Shown here: one piece after another, positions 6,595-7,951 of the stretch
How the letters are laid out: the number at the start of each line of letters is the position of its first letter
How positions within the stretch are numbered: position 1 is the stretch's first letter
Origin: Spongiibacteraceae bacterium
GTDB lineage: Bacteria; Pseudomonadota; Gammaproteobacteria; Pseudomonadales; PIVM01
DNA: 7,951 nucleotides
NCBI GenBank assembly: GCA_030618505.1
Contig: JAUXDF010000128.1
Span: forward strand, 1-7,951
Direction: 5' to 3'
Made by a program: the position numbers and the translations under genes
The notes under the pieces: model-generated
Seen by the model: the letters and a program-made list of their open reading frames with translations, nothing else
Told to the model about the DNA's origin: nothing
Databases searched by the model: none

Positions 6595-6734
6595 TGCCTA
6601 ACCAGAAACCGGAAATTTTCGAAAATTAAGTCCGCTCCTGGCCAACGAAAATCTAGCTCCTAGTCCTTTTCAAGGCCTTTAAGTCGCAAGATTTGCGTTG
6701 GCCAGGATCTCTTTGTCTAATTTCTGGATGGGCA
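6595..6734 (+). mobile_element. MITE-like palindromic element, copy 2
   Basis: This is the second copy of the element at 5105-5247, in the same orientation, 140 bp long. It differs by five substitutions (6602, 6615, 6646, 6648, 6664) and a 3-base loss in the T-run, which here is only TTT. The outer ends, the 19-base inner arms and the tip hairpin are all kept, though the inner arm and tip each gain one mismatch. It also contains a perfect 14-base palindrome at 6614-6627. It lies directly after the bolA-like gene, antisense to it. Confidence 0.75.
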
Positions 6735-6742
6735 CTAATTAG
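6735..6742. repeat. right candidate target-site duplication of copy 2
   Basis: CTAATTAG pairs with TTAATTAG at 6587-6594. It abuts the stop codon of the bolA-like gene (6743-6745). Confidence 0.5.
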
Positions 6743-6982
6743 CTATTGAGCGGATGGGACCAGGGTTTTTAATGTATCCACTGCATGTACCGGCGCATCA
6801 GCTCCAGACATCAGTGGTGCTATAGACGAATACACCAGCTGTTGCTTGGCCAAAGGACTTTTACCCTCAAATACAGCAGAGATGACGGTAATACTAAAAT
6901 GCCGTCCGCTGCTAATAATCTCTGTTTTCGCATCAGGAATGGCTTTCTCAATATGCGCTTTAATTTGTTCATCAATGCTCAT
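6743..6982 (-). CDS. BolA family protein
   Basis: A 79-residue BolA-fold protein, close to the usual size (E. coli IbaG about 84). Known members partner monothiol glutaredoxins and help deliver Fe-S clusters; some act as regulators. The family core is visible: GRHFSITVIS at 26-35, FEGKSPLAKQQLVY at 38-51 (the helix-turn-helix-like part of the class II KH fold), and HAVDTLKTLVP at 66-76. His66 is the near-invariant family His and a likely cluster ligand; His28 lies in the loop that often supplies a second ligand. It is closer in length and style to IbaG than to full-length BolA, but I do not assign a symbol. GGAG at 6991-6994 is a good ribosome site, 8 bases before the ATG. It follows the A-type Fe-S gene on the same strand; no glutaredoxin gene is in view. 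Confidence 0.9.
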   Translation of the reverse strand: MSIDEQIKAHIEKAIPDAKTEIISSGRHFSITVISAVFEGKSPLAKQQLVYSSIAPLMSGADAPVHAVDTLKTLVPSAQ

Positions 6983-7013
6983 GCATTTTTCTCCAAAGAG
7001 GGATTTATGTTAT

Positions 7014-7036
7014 GGGGTTTAGATATAGGGGGTTTA
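7014..7036. promoter_or_regulatory. direct octamer repeat around the presumed bolA promoter
   Basis: GGGGTTTA occurs at 7014-7021 and again at 7029-7036, a 15-base period. On the minus strand these are TAAACCCC copies placed on either side of the candidate -10 at 7022-7027, where a regulator could bind. Confidence 0.3.
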
Positions 7037-7049
7037 ATGAAAATGTTAA
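7022..7049 (-). promoter_or_regulatory. candidate promoter for the bolA-like gene
   Basis: On the minus strand, TTAACA (7044-7049; 5 of 6) and TATATC (7022-7027; 4 of 6) are 16 bases apart, 39 bases upstream of the ATG. It would let the bolA-like gene be transcribed independently of the A-type gene. Confidence 0.35.
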
Positions 7050-7130
7050 ATCGTAATCAACTAAACGATCAGCAACTTCTTTAAAAAGCAGTTACTGCGA
7101 ACTATTATTCCGAGGATTTATTCTGCCGCA

Positions 7131-7487
7131 TCAGACTGAAAAACTTTCACCACAACCGCATTCAGCGGAGGCGTTTGGGTTAATAAATTTTATGCTTTGG
7201 TTCAAACCTTCGGTAACGTAATCAATTTGTGTACCCAGTAGATAGCGTAGGGCGCCTTTGGCAACATACACATTAACTCCATCTTCAACGACTATTTGGC
7301 TATCATCGCCCTCAGGCTGATCAATAAAATCCAGCACATATTTAAACCCATTACAGCCACTTTCTTTCACCGATAAGCGAAGCCCCATGCAGTTTCGACT
7401 TTGCATCTGCTGGCGCAAATAAGCACCGGCCTTTTTCGTCATGGTGATTGCCGGTTTATTGGGATCAATGGTTTTAACGGTCATCAT
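7131..7487 (-). CDS. IscA/SufA-type iron-sulfur cluster carrier
   Basis: A 118-residue A-type carrier, which in this family receives a 2Fe-2S or 4Fe-4S cluster and hands it to apo-enzymes in the cytoplasm. The three cluster cysteines are present: one in SGCNGFKYVLDF (Cys45) and two in ECGCGESF near the C-terminus (Cys110 and Cys112). FINPNAS before the last motif is typical. The N-terminal extension and the ECGCGESFSV ending look like SufA or IscA rather than ErpA, but these cannot be separated safely here. The start is uncertain: ATG at 7487 and 7484 are adjacent, and a TTG lies at 7488-7490; GGA at about 7495-7497 fits 7487. No isc or suf operon is seen, so it appears as a stand-alone gene next to the BolA-like gene. 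Confidence 0.93.
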   Translation of the reverse strand: MMTVKTIDPNKPAITMTKKAGAYLRQQMQSRNCMGLRLSVKESGCNGFKYVLDFIDQPEGDDSQIVVEDGVNVYVAKGALRYLLGTQIDYVTEGLNQSIKFINPNASAECGCGESFSV

Positions 7488-7573
7488 CAAGATATCCGAC
7501 TATTTTACTAAGGTATTAATTGCAGGAAGTATAAACTGACATGATTTGAAAAGCCATCATTAGCTCGGAGAAC

Positions 7574-7607
7574 AAAAAAGAGGATGAACCTTGCGGCGCA
7601 TCCCCTT
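7574..7607 (-). terminator. intrinsic terminator of ppaC
   Basis: Read on the minus strand, AAGGGGATG (7607-7599) pairs with CATCCTCTT (7586-7578), 9 bp including one G-U. The loop can close further as CC-GCAA-GG, a GNRA-type tetraloop. The T-run continues to 7574. It lies 32 bases after the ppaC stop and separates ppaC from the A-type gene. Confidence 0.75.
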
Positions 7608-7639
7608 CCTCTAAATCGCTTTCTTACTGCGCTAAATGC

Positions 7640-7951
7640 TTACGCAGACAGTGCTTCCTGAATCACAGGCATCAACTGCTTCTTTCTTGAGATTAAACCC
7701 GGCAGTAGCATCCAATTATCAAGCGCGGCTTCACCATAAGCCTGCCCGGCAAGCTCAGCTTCAGCGCCGGAGTAAACCACCAGATGAGACTGCTTGCCTT
7801 TGGTATCAACGATAGCAAAGAAGATAAAATCCAGACCCTGCTTGGCTTTTTCACCTTCCATTTCTTTTAAGAAATCAGCTTGGCGCTCAATCAACTGCTC
7901 GGGCCTCAGGGTTTCAGCAACACCGTAACCCACTTTTTTACCGTTAATTTC
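7640..7951 (-). CDS. ppaC: manganese-dependent inorganic pyrophosphatase, C-terminal part
   Basis: The gene enters from the right edge, so the N-terminal DHH domain is outside the window. The 103 visible residues are the DHHA2 domain of family II pyrophosphatase, which hydrolyses pyrophosphate to phosphate in the cytoplasm with Mn(II) or Co(II). Evidence: VGYGVAETLRPEQL near the start of the visible part, the GLDFIFFAIVD strand, and the SRKKQ motif near residue 85, whose Arg and Lys residues bind substrate. The frame is open from the edge, so the first ATG or GTG inside the window is not the start. A clear terminator follows. Family II is the less common pyrophosphatase type in gammaproteobacteria but is known there. 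No frameshift is visible. Confidence 0.92.
   Translation of the reverse strand, partial: EINGKKVGYGVAETLRPEQLIERQADFLKEMEGEKAKQGLDFIFFAIVDTKGKQSHLVVYSGAEAELAGQAYGEAALDNWMLLPGLISRKKQLMPVIQEALSA

Noticed and set aside
5097..6742. Composite transposon bounded by the two repeats
   Set aside because: Each copy has its own flanking duplication, and there is no transposase; two separate insertions explain the data better.
7081..7099. Terminator after the A-type Fe-S gene
   Set aside because: GCAG/CTGC is only a 4-bp stem before a T5 run on the minus strand; too weak to call.

Overview
The window looks like chromosomal DNA from a gammaproteobacterium, plausibly marine. This is inferred from the two-gene pntA-pntB transhydrogenase, the IscA/SufA-type and BolA-type Fe-S proteins, and the moderate GC content. 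The genus cannot be read from the sequence. I see no rRNA, tRNA, CRISPR array, transposase or phage gene, and no clear undescribed multi-gene system. The most interesting material is non-coding: two copies of a structured 140-143 bp repeat that look like a non-autonomous mobile element.

Layout. Positions 1-261 hold a REP-like inverted repeat and a small hairpin. A class I SAM-dependent methyltransferase follows (262-1017, +). It converges with an orphan ParA/Soj-type ATPase (1153-1908, -). The ParA gene is divergent from pntA-pntB (2085-5085, +), which encodes the proton-translocating NAD(P) transhydrogenase; the spacer at 1909-2084 should hold both promoters. Positions 5097-6742 are repeat-rich. 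Repeat copy 1 (5105-5247) sits just after pntB and copy 2 (6595-6734) just after the bolA-like gene. Between them lie a small unknown ORF (5506-5757, +), a second repeat type (5781-5857, with a decayed relative at about 5943-5998), and an unknown four-helix membrane protein (6107-6514, -).

The right end carries three minus-strand genes: a BolA-family protein (6743-6982), an IscA/SufA-type Fe-S carrier (7131-7487), and the C-terminal part of the manganese-dependent (family II) inorganic pyrophosphatase ppaC (7640 to the window edge). A good intrinsic terminator at 7574-7607 closes ppaC off from the Fe-S genes.

How the genes work together. PntA and PntB form one membrane enzyme that uses the proton gradient to make NADPH from NADH. 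The BolA-like and A-type proteins both belong to Fe-S cluster trafficking, so their adjacency probably reflects shared function, although the 148 bp gap has its own possible promoter. The methyltransferase, ParA, small ORF and membrane protein show no obvious link to one another.
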